This document shows, one piece after another, positions 1-12,493 of a DNA stretch of 64,000 nucleotides. Positions within the stretch are counted from its first letter, which is position 1. Each line of letters starts with the position of its first letter. The notes beneath the pieces are model-generated. The model was not told the origin of the DNA and ran no database searches. It was given only the letters and a program-made list of their open reading frames with translations. Origin of the DNA: Acridotheres tristis (Eukaryota; Chordata; Aves; Passeriformes; Sturnidae); contig CM072897.1 in NCBI GenBank assembly GCA_037013685.1, positions 16,476,643-16,540,642 on the forward strand, given 5' to 3'. A program made the translations under genes and the position numbers.

Positions 1-1022
1 ATTCCAACTGATTTCCAGCTGCTCTGCTCTGTTGACATTTTCCTGTGACAGGTCTTTTTTGCGCTGCACAGTTAGCTTTGCTTGGAAAAATTGAATTATT
101 AGCTTGTGTACAACTTGCTCAAAATGATATGATATGATATTTTCCCTGTCAAAAATCTATCTTAATTAGTTAAGACAACAGGCATTTTCCAGAGCTGGCC
201 TGTCAGATAACATATCTTAGCATGAGAGAATCTTAAGGGTGATTTCACTTACAGAGCTCTAGTGAGAATATATTTCACCTGCTACATGCAAGTCTTTTCT
301 CTACCTTCTTGAGGGCTGATACAGCTTATCTTCAGGTCACTGAATATCATGAGACATCATTCTTAGAGCTTTAGTAATTTTTATTGTTTAAATATTTAAA
401 CAACAAAACCTCCAGGGATGCAGAATTGCAGTAGAATACTACCAGAAATTTAAGGTGGAATATATGAGAGATATGTTTTAATTGTTCTTTGGTGTCCCCT
501 GTTCCCTGTCTTCCTAGAACAGCATTATTCACTGAGATGAAGATGAATCCTGATAAATTCAAACATACTATTATGATAAAATAGAGGGATCACAGCACAG
601 AAGTTCATGCTTTCTAGCACCACCAGAGCAAAAACGAATGAAGACAACCTTACAAACCCAGCCAAGCAAAACTGTTCAAACGGAACAGGGACCATGAACC
701 CTGCAATACCTTTATTGTGCCAACACAGCTCTCAGTACAGGTCACAGAGAGGATGGCAATGTGCTCTCCTGATTAAGTTTCTCTTTTTGAAATTAACCTG
801 AATGTCTGGTTTGTTGGTCTTACAATAATTGCTTCGAGGACACTCAGAATTTATTGATTTAGTGTTCACTGTATTATATGTATTTAGTAATGAAGGACAT
901 ATTAAAATCTGCTTTAAGGTAGAGAGATCTGTACTGACACAGCTGCAATGCCAGCAGCATTAAACACCTGGACCACTAACACAACAAAGAAATGCAGGCC
1001 TCTCAAATCCAGCACAATGCAA
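1..1022. other. Unique noncoding DNA, no gene seen
   Basis: AT-rich unique sequence. Frames of 63-66 codons on both strands have no recognisable domain and are of a length expected by chance. The only local structure is a three-copy GATAT run at 126-140. I see no promoter, RNA gene or transposon here. Confidence 0.6.
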
Positions 1023-1040
1023 TTTTTTTTTTTTTTTTTT
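1023..1040. repeat. Poly-T homopolymer (18 T)
   Basis: An uninterrupted run of 18 T (poly-A on the minus strand). It could be the tail of an old minus-strand retrocopy, but the minus-strand sequence just upstream of the A run has no AATAAA and no recognisable gene, so a plain homopolymer is the simpler reading. Confidence 0.85.
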
Positions 1041-1866
1041 AGATAGGGTGCATGGGTGTTCCTGCTAACTAGGGGAAAGGAACCACACAAGCTGGACAGC
1101 AGCCACTCCACCACAGGGAGTAAACTAACCCAGACAAGCTAGAGCTCCAAAACCATCAGCTTTAGTATCAGGCACTTCCACACTACACACTAATCACACT
1201 TATTTTGTCCACTCAACTCATACAAACTGCAGGTGTTGTGGTGCTAATAACCCATTTGCTGCTCCTATTCCCTCTGTGCAGTAAATTGCTGACCATTATA
1301 CATTCTGTTAGTTTGTTAAAAGCAAGAGAAAAGACACACACATGTGAAATGTTCAAAAACAATGCAAACAAGAATTCAGCTGCTGTGAAAGGCTTTTACT
1401 TATAAACACTTTGCAAGACTGGCTGAATTGGTCTTGGGTTCCAGTTGTGTGTGACACAGTCCTGCCTGCAAGCAATGCTCACAAGGTCTGAGCAGCAGCT
1501 CTCAGAATATCTGACTTTGGCAATGAATGAAAACGAATGGTAGGGTAATTGGGAAGATGGACACGAGGAATCATTTGAGCCTAAGCTGCAAAACCTGGGA
1601 GACCATTTAATGCCAGTTTATAGCCGACTGCATGAGCTCATTAGCCTCCACAAAGCTCCTATAGCCAAGAAAAGAACAGAAATATTGCGGGTATTCTAGT
1701 TTAATTTTGACACTAGCCTAGCTAAATCTCCTCTCTCTTATATGCACACATGGAAACAACTTCAAGGTGTGTCACACTGGAAGAGACTCAGCTGTGGAGA
1801 AAGCATCTTCTTACTTTATCTGTCCCTTCGACGACTGCATGTTCCTGGGCTCCCCAGAGCACAGCC
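1041..1866. other. Unique noncoding DNA, no gene seen
   Basis: Unique, CpG-poor sequence between the poly-T run and the minisatellite. One 66-codon plus-strand frame (1205-1405) has no recognisable family or flanking splice context and is treated as chance. Confidence 0.6.
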
Positions 1867-2077
1867 AGCAGCTCTTACTCCAGCAGCTCTTTCTTACTCC
1901 AGCAGCTCTTTCTTACCCCAGCAGCTCTTTCTTACCCCAGCAGCTCTTTCTTACCCCAGCAGCTCTTTCTTACCCCAGCAGCTCTTTCTTACCCCAGCAG
2001 CTCTTTCTTACCCCAGCAGCTCTTTCTTACCCCAGCAGCTCTTTCTTACCCCAGCAGCTCTTTCTTACCCCAGCAGC
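1867..2077. repeat. 19-bp minisatellite, about 11 copies
   Basis: Head-to-tail copies of the unit AGCAGCTCTTTCTTACCCC. The first copy (1867-1881) is 15 bp and lacks TTCT. The second (1882-1900) ends ACTCC rather than ACCCC. The next nine (1901-2071) are identical to each other, and a broken copy follows at 2072. Because 19 is not a multiple of 3 and the unit has no stop in any plus-strand phase, all three plus frames stay open across the array. This explains the overlapping frames of 125-189 codons at about 1742-2311. Their shared 19-residue period is a by-product of the DNA repeat, not evidence of a protein. Identical inner copies suggest recent expansion and probable length polymorphism. 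Confidence 0.95.
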
Positions 2078-5000
2078 CTCTCAGTCTCCATCTGCAAGTG
2101 CCTCTGTCTGCTGGGCAGCTCACCCACTCTTCTATATCCTCTAAATCCATTGGCCAGGCACAGATGTCTCCACTCCTTGGCAATCAGTACAGCTGCAAGT
2201 CATTGGCAAAGATTCCCTCCTCCACTATCCTTTCTCCACACTCAGCTTGGTCTGTTGGTGTCAGAACAGGGACTGCATAGGCAGGAGATAAAATCAACAC
2301 TCCAGCCATGAGCAGTGCACCTACAGAAACTCCGGAACCATCTGTAGCCTGTGGACAAGCCAGCCTTACCCTTGCCAAGACATCAGGGTGGAGGGAGCCT
2401 GTTTCTCTTGTTTCTCCTACATCCCTTCTCTTTGCTTTATAAGGGACTGAAGATTTAGTCCTTATTAAGTATAAAATAAGTTTTCTCCACAACCTGTCCC
2501 ACTACTAAACGTCTTATTTTACCAATCTTGTTTGGTAGTAAGCCTGTAAGTCTGAGGGATTTATTATCTGCAGATTTCCAAGAGCCATGAGGAATGCAGG
2601 AATGTGCACTGTCATTGCTTGTCCTGAAGCCCCCTTCCATTGCTGAATGACAGGTTCCTTCTAAGTGCCTCTATATTGCTGTGGGGCACTTCACAGAGAG
2701 AGCACTGAGTGTAATCATACACCTGGATAGGTAATGATATAACTGTTGCAGTAATTTTTCTTTTCTTTAAATTGTTATTTTTTATTCTCCTTCCCTGGGG
2801 AACAGAAAGAGGTTGTTAAAAAATCTTGAGCACAGTCACACAGTAGCTGCAATGGTAACAGACCACAGAATTCAAGCATTCACATCAGAAAATACCACAG
2901 CATACTCTGGAGGGTGTAACAGTCTATTTTTTCCTCAAGAAAATATTTTCTATAATAAATATATCTGGACAGTTTACAAAGTCCTCGGAGGCTAACCAGT
3001 TAGCTGTAACAAGTCCTACACCTGACACATTTTTCTTCAGGGTATTTTGCTTCATTCAGAGTTTTAATGTTTAAATAAACTGCTGCCCAAATCAATAACC
3101 GACGAAATCATTCACTCTGGGAAAGTCCTTCAGTCCTTCCCCCTGTTTTAAGTCAATTTATATGCTGTGCTGCAGCTACCTCCGGCTGCATTTCATTACC
3201 TTCCCACTCCATCTTCTAGCAGCCACTCTGTAGTTTTGGCTACTCTGTTCTCAGTGAGGAGGTCCACAATATTTTGTTTAGTGCCAGCTTGTCTCTGACA
3301 GCTGAGAAGTCCTTTTCTCTGGTCTCAGGGTTTTAGATCACTGCTGTATTCCAGCAGAGACGGTGAAATCTGAGGCCAAACAGCTGGAATGTATCCGCTA
3401 CTCCTTCCTAGTGACAGTAACTGAAGAGCTATCATTGCTGTTGGCTTTGATAATCTTAGATAAAGCAGGTGTGGCAAGAAACAAACTTAGCCTGTATTGA
3501 TCCAATCCCATCTTATTTCCTTCCCTGCACCAAGTTTGTAGACAGCTGCTCTCCTGCTGTGACATTTTTTAAAGATACTTATAATGCCTATTAACAAAAT
3601 AGTTTTCCAAAGACTTCACAGAACTGTTAGCCCCTTCAGAAACCCCTTAACTTCAATGATACGCAGTCCTAAACCAGAAAAGTATTTAAGGAAATGTTTT
3701 AAATGAAGCTGGTGGGTATTACTGTGCTAATAGAGATGGGACCACTCATACACTTGAATCCTCTTCCATAAATGCAAAGGCTCCTTCTGTGGAAATGAGG
3801 GCTTACCTGAGCAGCAGAAAGTGTGAAAAAAAAGAAGTGGGTACCATATGCAATTGCCACATCCTTCCCAGGCATACAGCACCACAGTATCCAGAGATCC
3901 AATTAGAAGCTTGGCCTCATGATATGAGGACACAGAAGCTACAGAATGTGCCTCATCTCAAACCACAGAAAATTGGCAGTGGCTGCTCAGGTGAACAGCC
4001 TGCATGGGATCAATTCCAAGCCTTTTGCCTTTTGCCTCCTCACCCCAAGGCCGTGGGGACTGTTTTCCAGCTGTCTGGAAACAGCACAGTTAGCAAAGGG
4101 ACAGGCAGCAGCCACAAGTGTCTGCCCTCAGTGCTCTGCACAGCCTCAGGCTCCTGCTCGTTTGTCTGAGATTCTCAACTGTCAATATGAACATTCCCAC
4201 AGTAATTCTGCACCTCTTGGAGAAAAGCCTACACACTCTGAAGACACTTTTACAGCACAGGTTTCTGGTGGAACCTTCAGGAAGAAACAAGCCCTTACCA
4301 CGAAACAGGAGATGGAAGAGATCCTACTATTTTAACACTGCTTATTAGTGAATAATTTCAGTCATGCTGCCCTCCATCTTTTTAAAGTGCAGGAAGACCT
4401 CCCTTTAAAGCCTTAACTGAAAAAGGAGTAAAAATGAACTACGTTGGGAAAGTTTTTCCATTTATGCCTCCACTTCTCTGCAGAAATAGAGTTGCATTTG
4501 TCTGTAGATGAACAGGAATCATTAAAGGGAAGGGAAACAGATTTCCCTCAGGCTCACTTCTAAATACACTGCGAGCCTACCTTAAGTAATGGCTCTCATT
4601 TACCAAACTGCTGAGGGCCTGGCTGTTCCCACCGATTTCAGCTGACTCCATGGGAACTGCTGCACACACGGAAAGGCCCTTACTCATCACTCAGCAGTCT
4701 GAGGTTCGCTTCTGAAAACCTGCAAATATCCCGAAAATTAGTTGACAATACCTTACATTAATTTTTCAAATCTCTCTAGAAACAGAGCAGTGATGGAAAT
4801 ACTCAGAGCCACAACATCAGACACGTGCCTGTGAGCCCCAGAGGAGCAGTGGATGGCCACCTCTCCTGCTTCCTCCATCTCCACCATGCACAGCCCAGCC
4901 TTGGAGCTGCAAATACAGAGGGCTTCTTCTTCTTCTCTTCATTTCTGAGGATGACAGGTAGGTCTGAGTTTTTTCTGTCTCCTCTTTTTTCCACGATGGA

Positions 5001-7193
5001 GAGCAGCATGCCTCCATTTACAGAAAATCGTATTTAACTATATAAACTCAATAAGCAAGTGTTTGGAAAAAGTACAAATTACATGAAAAAATTAAGCAAA
5101 TATAAAGAGAAAAACTCCCCAGACAAGGAAACATCCAGAAATTACTCATTTGCTACAGCTCGCTGCTCTGAGACTACAAACTTGGAGATAGAAGAAAAAA
5201 AGAAAATAACAAGAGATCTTTAGGTTGGAATATCTTTTCCCCAAGAAAGCTTTTAACGTTTTTTATTTTATTTCTGCTTTAGGAGAATGAATTACCTAGA
5301 CTTGATTCTACCTGTCAATCACTGTGGACAGTAGCCTTCCCTGGCAGCCAAGTCATTAGGAGTAGTTAACACATTCCCTCTCCTCTGCCATCTTACAGCA
5401 GAAAAGCTCCCAGCTAATGAGTTCCATACCAGAGCATGATGAGGTCACCTCAAAGAAAAATACCAGAGAAGAATACTGGCCAGAAATATATCAGAAACTT
5501 TTGCTTCGACCATGGCTCTAAAAATGAATTTTTACTGCCAAAGAAGCATATTTAAAACACCTTTAAAAGCCAACTGAAAAATATTAGAACTTCCTCTATT
5601 TGGGAGGAAAAAAATCCGATAGAACCAAACAAGGACCTTCTTATAGATTTGCCCAGATTCCCAGGAAAGCTGTGGAAGAATGATTAAAGAAAACATCACA
5701 AAGATCCAGGAAGATTCTGTATCCAAAATACTGTCATCCCAGAATAAACCTGTCAGTTTGTTACATATCCAGGTGGTGTTTTCCTGTAGCTTTTAAGATA
5801 TTTGACATGCAGTTCTACCCTTGAGATGTGACACTGTGAAGATGGTACCTTCTTACTCAACAGATCATCTCTGCATGGATTTTCAGTCTCACCTCTGCTT
5901 ATGTTAGGATTTAATCTGCCTTTCATCATTACTGTGCTGCAGATTCTATATGATTCTGAGGGACTTATCTATATCCTTAGGTTCACATGTCACTAGAGAA
6001 CAATTCTGTGCTGGAGCATCTCAGGAACTGCTCAGGGACTGAGTCCCTCTTCAATCAGAGGCTTGCATTGGCCACACTGCACAGCAGCAAAACAGCACTG
6101 CCAAGTTCAGGTCCTTGGGCTTCCAACTGACACCACTTACACCTGTGCAACCTCTGGGAAAGTCACAGGGTGGCACAGGTAGAAATGAGAGCAGCATTTG
6201 CACTGTAAAAACATTTCATGTGTGAACCAAGCAGCAGCTCCTTTCAGAAAGTCAATTCTTCTGCAAAACCCAGGGTCTTACAGAACGATTTTTAACCAAG
6301 TTTAAGGACTCAAGTGGCAAAATACATGCAAAAACTTATATCGGCAAGAATGTAAGCCTCAGTGATGCTTTTTTTTGCAAAACTACTTGGCAGTGAAACA
6401 GTTCAAAGTAAGTCAGCATCACCACAGTGTGTATTTTCAGAGAGAAGGGGAAAAAACAAACATATCTAACATTTCTGTATGGAGTTGCAGGGTTTGCTAT
6501 GTTGGAGCACACAAATCATCCAGTTTCATTCCCTATTTCTGGAAGCAGCTTACATGGCATGGTTAGAACAGAGTCAGAAAACAAAGCACTCCCTTGTGCT
6601 GCGTTGAGCTGTTTGTGCCAGGCCTGATCCCTGGAGAAGACCTGCTCTCAGACCCTTCAGGTTATCTCACAAAATCCCACAGCCTCAGTTTCTGCAGTCA
6701 CCATGATTTGATCTGAAACCAGGCTTAGAAAATAAACTCAGGAGAGGCACTCTTGAACTATTTGTCGAAGAAGAGAACATGTTTTTAATTAAACAGGTAT
6801 TTGCACTTTTTCCTTTAAAAAGATAACATAAAGTAAGAGATCAAAACATCAACAGAGCCAAGCGTTCTGCTTTTTGTCCTCTTGCTCAGCATACTTTGTA
6901 ATAGCACTTCCACTTGAATTTAAAGTCTGCTCACATAATCTAACACTCACTGAAAAGTAGAGGAAAGCAGAAAGACAAGGACAGAGAGTGTGAGACCATC
7001 TGAAACCAGAGCAGCCTAAGTACACACACACACATGTATCAGTCTGTATTTTCTAGCACGCTTCTTGCTGATCTTAACTCATTACCACCACGCACAGCTC
7101 ATCAGAAAAATGTCTTTGTGCTTCCTACAGTATAGAGGGACAGTAAAAATTACTTTCTCAGGAATGTAAAGCCTCAAGAGAAGACAGGATATG
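2078..7193. other. Unique noncoding DNA, no gene seen
   Basis: Long unique stretch with only minor low-complexity patches: a TTC run at 4923-4940 and a short CA run at 7022-7033. Overlapping frames near 3789-4348 (76-129 codons in different phases) and at 2184-2492 (minus, 102 codons) have no recognisable domains. Several frames open over the same DNA argues for chance. No transposon, RNA gene or CpG island was seen. Confidence 0.55.
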
Positions 7194-7209
7194 ACAAAAA
7201 AAAAAAAAA
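7194..7209. repeat. Poly-A homopolymer
   Basis: A short A run preceding GGCGC. No AATAAA or retrocopy is visible upstream, so it is recorded only as a homopolymer. Confidence 0.8.
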
Positions 7210-7539
7210 GGCGCACACAAATAAACTACACTGTCTATTTGTTTGACATGTGCCACTTTAAATCATTTGGAGTTTTTTTAGGCTTAAGCTTAAGGGAGAT
7301 TATTTTACCACCAATGTTTCAAAAGCCACCAAGCTGCTACACTGTGCTGGATTGGACTTTGGAAGTGAGTGCAATATAAAAACAACATGGGAATGAGAAG
7401 ATGTTGTCAACGGAAAAAGTGGGAGGGACAGAGGTTGCCCAAAAAACAACTTTAAGAAGCACTAACAAAAGGATAAGCCATGCACTGTGCAGAACAATCT
7501 CTGAAGACCCTGAAATGGGGTGAGCACAGCCATATATAG

Positions 7540-7700
7540 ATTTTATTCCAGCACTGCTGGAGGGCAGTGAACCAATAAACAATTGTGTTACCTTACATGT
7601 AAAATGTTGCTAACCAATCATTAACATGAACTAAGAGCATGACCTTATATGGTGCTACCAAATTAACATAACCATTTCAACAATTCTGTTATCCTCTCCA
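7540..7700. promoter_or_regulatory. Candidate regulatory block with CArG box and CCAAT motifs
   Basis: A unique AT-rich block holding CCAAT at about 7571 (AACCAATAAACAATTG) and again at about 7613 (AACCAATCATTAAC), with a CArG box at 7643-7652. AACAAT-type motifs could suit SOX factors. The clustering is visible, but calling it an enhancer is inference. No transcript start or CpG island supports a promoter. Confidence 0.25.
7643..7652. promoter_or_regulatory. CArG box (SRF/MADS-type site)
   Basis: CCTTATATGG is a perfect match to CC(A/T)6GG, the binding site of serum response factor. The match is exact, but such a 10-mer can occur by chance in 64 kb of AT-rich DNA, so function is unproven. 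Confidence 0.4.
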
Positions 7701-10254
7701 TAATCTGTCCAGATGTTTCCCTTCTTAGCATCTTGTTTCCCATGGTCTTAGACTGCTGCTTGCCTCGTTGTCAACCAGGGCCAATCCACTCTCAGCCCCT
7801 CAACTCCCACAACAGATACAGCAAATCTCACTTTCCTCTGGTTTGTTGCTTACTGTGAAGTGAGCAGGAAGAGAATGGCATCCTTTTACATAATTTGCCA
7901 GCCCTATACATCTCAACTTTTAGAAGTCCCCAGAGAGCAGACAAGCACCAGTGTCCATGCAGCTTGAGCATGCATATCTGTACCTAAGGAGCAATCTTTT
8001 CAGGTTCTGCAGGTTTTGAAGACGAGGCTCCTTTAAAATACTTCAAATACAAGACACAAGTCAGTAGCTATAGTTGCAGACTCCTCAAGTGGTTGTTTCT
8101 GCCTTAATTCAGAGGATTATTAATGTGATTTGTTACTGATGCAGTTTCCAGGATCAGTAATCAAAATCTGGCATGCCCTGTTAATCTGTGCAAGCCACAG
8201 GACTGACAGGAGAACTGATAGGCCCAGCTAAAGAAAATTGCTGAAGAAGCCCAAAGAGCCCTCAGAAAGGCTGCACACCTGAGTTCATTTTTCACGATTT
8301 GGTGACCACATTGTTCCAGCAGCTGGCAACAGAGCAACTGAACATTCACTGAATATGGGTAGGAAAAAAAGCTTTTTAATGTGAAAAAGTAATTTTACAG
8401 GAACATGTATGATTTTTCCAGTACAGTGCACAAACACCATGGTGGGTTTTGACAAGGGCACTACCCAGACAGAATGAGAAGATAAAGAGAGACACAGAGA
8501 TGTAGAGAGCACAAATGTCTCTGGGGTCTGGATTTTCACATATTAGGTCACTGGTGAAACAATGGAGCAGGACCCAGATGCTTGGGAATCTTCTTCAAGG
8601 CCTTTTTCTTATGTCACTGTAGCTGAGAAAAAACCCAATGTTTTCTAACAGGCATAATGATGGGATTCCATGGAAGAATATTCATGGCTGGAAACCAGCT
8701 CACAGCAGCTTTTCCATTTCTTGTTTTAATGTGTCATCTGTTGAGAACAAAGAGAACCATCATGATATTAAAGCATTTTCTCCTTGACCTGTAATGATCT
8801 CTAATTCACTGGACTCTGCAATTTGCTTTGTATTGGAGGTTAAGTACAGCTGCTGTAGCTGAGGACTGAAGGATGGCATTATATCACTCTGCAGTGCATA
8901 TATCTCATTTCTTACTAGAATGTACAGAGAAAAGAAGTTCAGAATGCATATTCATACTAGGATGTGCTCATGCTCTGAAGATGACTTGAATATAAAACCA
9001 AAAAGTAATATTAGCTTTGTCACACAATTTATTCTTGAGGAACACTTCCATTTGAATAGGATAATTCTGCTAACCAAAGATGGATTTTTACTTCTGTTGA
9101 AACCACATTTCTACTGTGAACAATATGAATTGCATAAAAGCTTTTTGTAACACCCAAATTGTATTCAAAACATATAATGAGGGCAACTCTGACACTGCAT
9201 TGGTGCAGAAGATACAATGGAGATGTGCCTATCAACGTATAACTACATTATAAATGTATTCAATATATTTCCCAAACTAATTGGTTTGTCATCTAATTGC
9301 CCTTTACAAAGTAGAGCTGACAGGACCGACAATGGCCTCATCCTTTCATTCACTTTTTGGAAAACATTAGGAGCTCAGGTCTGGGTGTACCAGGTTAGAC
9401 AATGCAGATTGATGAGGCAGAAAAGCCTGAAAAGACAGCCTTCTTCCTGAGACAGGACATCAGAGGCCTCTGTGTAGGATGTCTTTCATAGTAAAAGGCT
9501 TTCTCGGGGAATGCACAGCTCCTTGCTGCCCTACAGAAATAGCTCTGGTGGAACAAAAGTATCTTCAATTCAAGCAGTGTGAGAGCAGATTCTAATTGAA
9601 GGTGCCATCTTCAAAATCACAGGATAACAAAAAGAAAAGAGCTCCAAGAGTATTTCCTAGGATTAGACCTGCTGCTCCACAACACTTTCACTCCAGGTTC
9701 AGGATATCCTCTCCAGAAGAATCCATTGCAGTGCCAGCCAGACACAGATGTCAATAGCTAAAGAGGGTCCTGTATAACAGACAAGTTTTGCTGCTTTGTT
9801 GAATATTCCCAATTGCCCAGCAGAGACACAGCATGTACCCTGGAACACTACCCTTTCAAGTACAGAAATGTGGACATAGCCATGGAATTCATGGCAAAAC
9901 TGAGGATTTAGGAATACATGTTTGGCAGCAGTCCTCTCTTCTCAAATGTACTAATCAAGTGAGCAGTGAGTTACCCAACAGTTACTACACAATTTCTCAG
10001 AACAACATTTTAAGAAGATCTGAAAGTGGTTGAAACTAAGTTTGTCAGATAACACATATTAGTAAGCAAAATCTAACAACCAGGAGTGCCAGAATATCCC
10101 GAACAGAGGAGATGTTGAGCCTTAGTTTTGAAAAACAGGTGAACTGAAGCACATCTGCAGCTCCTAGGAATGTGTACATGCAGCAAATGCACACTTGCAG
10201 ATGTCAGGCTTGTCTGCCCATGCCACAACTGAAGGACAATTGCCTACAAAGCTT
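7701..10254. other. Unique noncoding DNA, no gene seen
   Basis: No recognisable coding exon, repeat or RNA gene. The frames at 8285-8539 (minus, 84 codons) and 9217-9450 (plus, 77 codons) lack family features. Composition is even and CpG-poor. Confidence 0.55.
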
Positions 10255-10480
10255 CTGGAAAGGACTTAAATTACTTTAATGGCCTTTCTGCTCGCTTGTC
10301 AAACACTTTTCTTATCCGAGTTAAATGTCATTAACAACTCGTTTGTTTAGTGTTCAATTAAAAACAGAGGGGAATCAAACTAATCAGTTTAGGTTTGAAT
10401 TGCATCCTTTTCCAGTTTGAATCATAGAAATTAGGCCTCGATTACATCTCACAGATCTGCTTTATCTCTCTTGAAGATTT
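10255..10480. promoter_or_regulatory. Candidate conserved noncoding element
   Basis: A repeat-free block with several retained CpGs (in GCTCGCTTG, ATCCGAG, AACTCGTT and CCTCGATT) in an otherwise CpG-poor neighbourhood. It is dense in homeodomain-like cores such as TTAAATTACTTTAAT, CATTAAC, CAATTAAA and CTAATCAG. No long open frame crosses it. These features are typical of vertebrate conserved noncoding elements, but conservation was not measured. Confidence 0.3.
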
Positions 10481-12471
10481 GTTTCTCTTACCCTGTGTCT
10501 TAGTGCATCTCTTTGTGGTAGGCAAAAGTCAGCTCAGACAGCCTGAACACCACTCTGCTGTTGCTAGATTTCCAGCAGTGCAGGAAATTGTTTAACATTA
10601 ACGTCCTCCAAATCTCAACATCCACTTATATTTAAAACAACAAATAAGAGATTTTTTTATTCATAGGTAGTTTAGCAAAGCCTGACAGAGTTCCTTTAAC
10701 ATCAGATTTCACTAACAGTTCAAAATTTTCCTATATAAAGTGGCTGCCTCACCTAAGTTTTTATGGCCTGTTTATAGGCCTGAGAAAAAGGTCTTTAAAA
10801 TAAAAATGCTGATGCAACATTAACTACAGCAGGCATCTCTAGAATGACGTCTTTTGATAACACCTAAAATGACTGGGTTTTAAGTATGTTGTTATAATGA
10901 GAAAGGAGGGTATTTAGAGCTGCAGGTGGCATTGTTTCCAATCTAAGAACACAACTGGGTGCAGAAAATGATGCGGCTCTTATTTTCAAATAATAACTAA
11001 GACTATGATATGTGTTGCTCTGAAGGGCCGTGGACAGACAAACAGGTGGAAAGGAAAGTGTTGCCAACAGCGATGCAGTGGTGAACAACTGACTTTCAAA
11101 CCCAAAAATCCACATTCTGTACCACGACCTTCAAAGACAGGCCACATGGCATTTCATCAGACCTGCCCTGGGATTTTGCTAAATATTAGAAAATGTGCTA
11201 CTCACATGTTTGATCCTTAAAGTTCTCCCAGGGATCCGTATGTCTACACCCCCTATACCAGAAGAAGAAGGTGCTCTCTGTAGTCCCTTCCACATTTCTC
11301 TGTAGAAATGGGCACCCCAAAGTACAGCAGGACCAGAGATGGCAAGCCAGAAAAATGGACACACACTTTCCAAAGCTTTTTTTTTTTACACACACACGAA
11401 GGATTAATTTCTTGAATGGAAAGTACCAACCTAATGTAAAAAAAAAGAGAAGGGACAAACGATTTATACATAGAGACATTTCCTTGCTTGGAGGAGGATC
11501 AGAGTAGTGCTCCTTCTCTAGCAAGAATGAGGGATACCAGGAGCAGGAAACAATCCCAGTGCATGTGGCAGGCACCCTTTGAGGGACTGCAGCACTCTGT
11601 CAAGGTCTAGGTAAGGATACATGGATGACAATAGCTGAGCTGACCAGCTGGAAAATTACTGTCTTGTTAAACCCGGGATGGATTTGTTAGCTAAGAAACC
11701 CCTTATTTCCTGAAAAAAAAAAAACAAACCCTCATTCCTTCTATTCAAATCTTTGTGTCTCACATTGGTACCACCACCTTACAGTGCCAGTTTAGTGGGG
11801 CTGCTTCAGGGCCTCATCATTTATCAACATTGCCTCTCAAATAAATCAATCTGACTAAAAACAAACACGGAAACATACCTTACCACACGTATTTTCCATT
11901 AATTTTTTGAGGCAATCACCACTGTAGCAATGGTAATGGCTCTTGTCCTTTTTGTTCTGAAGACCTGAAAACTTGGAGCTGAGCAGATTTTAGACATTGC
12001 ATGGTAAGAAGAGAAATCTGCACTCTCTACACTCACTGGTGGGAATTCAGCTGCAGCAATCACTCCAACACAACAATGTCTGATCAAGAGCAGTTTGGCC
12101 ACTGTGTCAATCTTAAAATATCAAACAATATTGAAATGTTAAAAAAGTGAAATGACATAACACTGAAAAAATTATTACTTTAAAGGTTATGTTGGTTTTC
12201 TTAAAAATTTCAGCTGCTACATGAGAAGAAAACAAAAATCTGAAATCACTGTGTTTTACACTAATTTTTGTTCTATGGGTTGGTTGCAAATATTTCTTTT
12301 CTAGAATTACAGACACAATATCCTACATCTGCTCTGGCAAATATGAATGTGATCTATTGAATTCTGACATTCCAGCTTTGATTTTAGCTGTCAATACCAG
12401 AAATAAAGGAAAACATCCACAAATTTTGGTTTGGAGCTTTTTTTTTAGCTTGCATCAAATTTACATATGCA

Positions 12472-12493
12472 AGTAATATTATAAAATATTACT
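12472..12493. repeat. Inverted repeat, 9-bp arms
   Basis: AGTAATATT, loop ATAA, AATATTACT: perfect 9-bp arms around a 4-base loop inside an AT-rich patch. It is too small and AT-rich to suggest a functional RNA. Confidence 0.6.

Noticed and set aside
1023..1040. Poly-T run as the tail of a minus-strand processed pseudogene
   Set aside because: No AATAAA and no recognisable gene body next to the A run on the minus strand.
1742..2311. Overlapping plus-strand frames of 125-189 codons with a 19-residue peptide period
   Set aside because: Produced by the stop-free 19-bp minisatellite. All three phases are open, which a real gene would not need.
5215..5245. CR1-like words AGATCTTTAGGTTGGAAT
   Set aside because: Only a short partial match and no octamer tail or continuation on either side.
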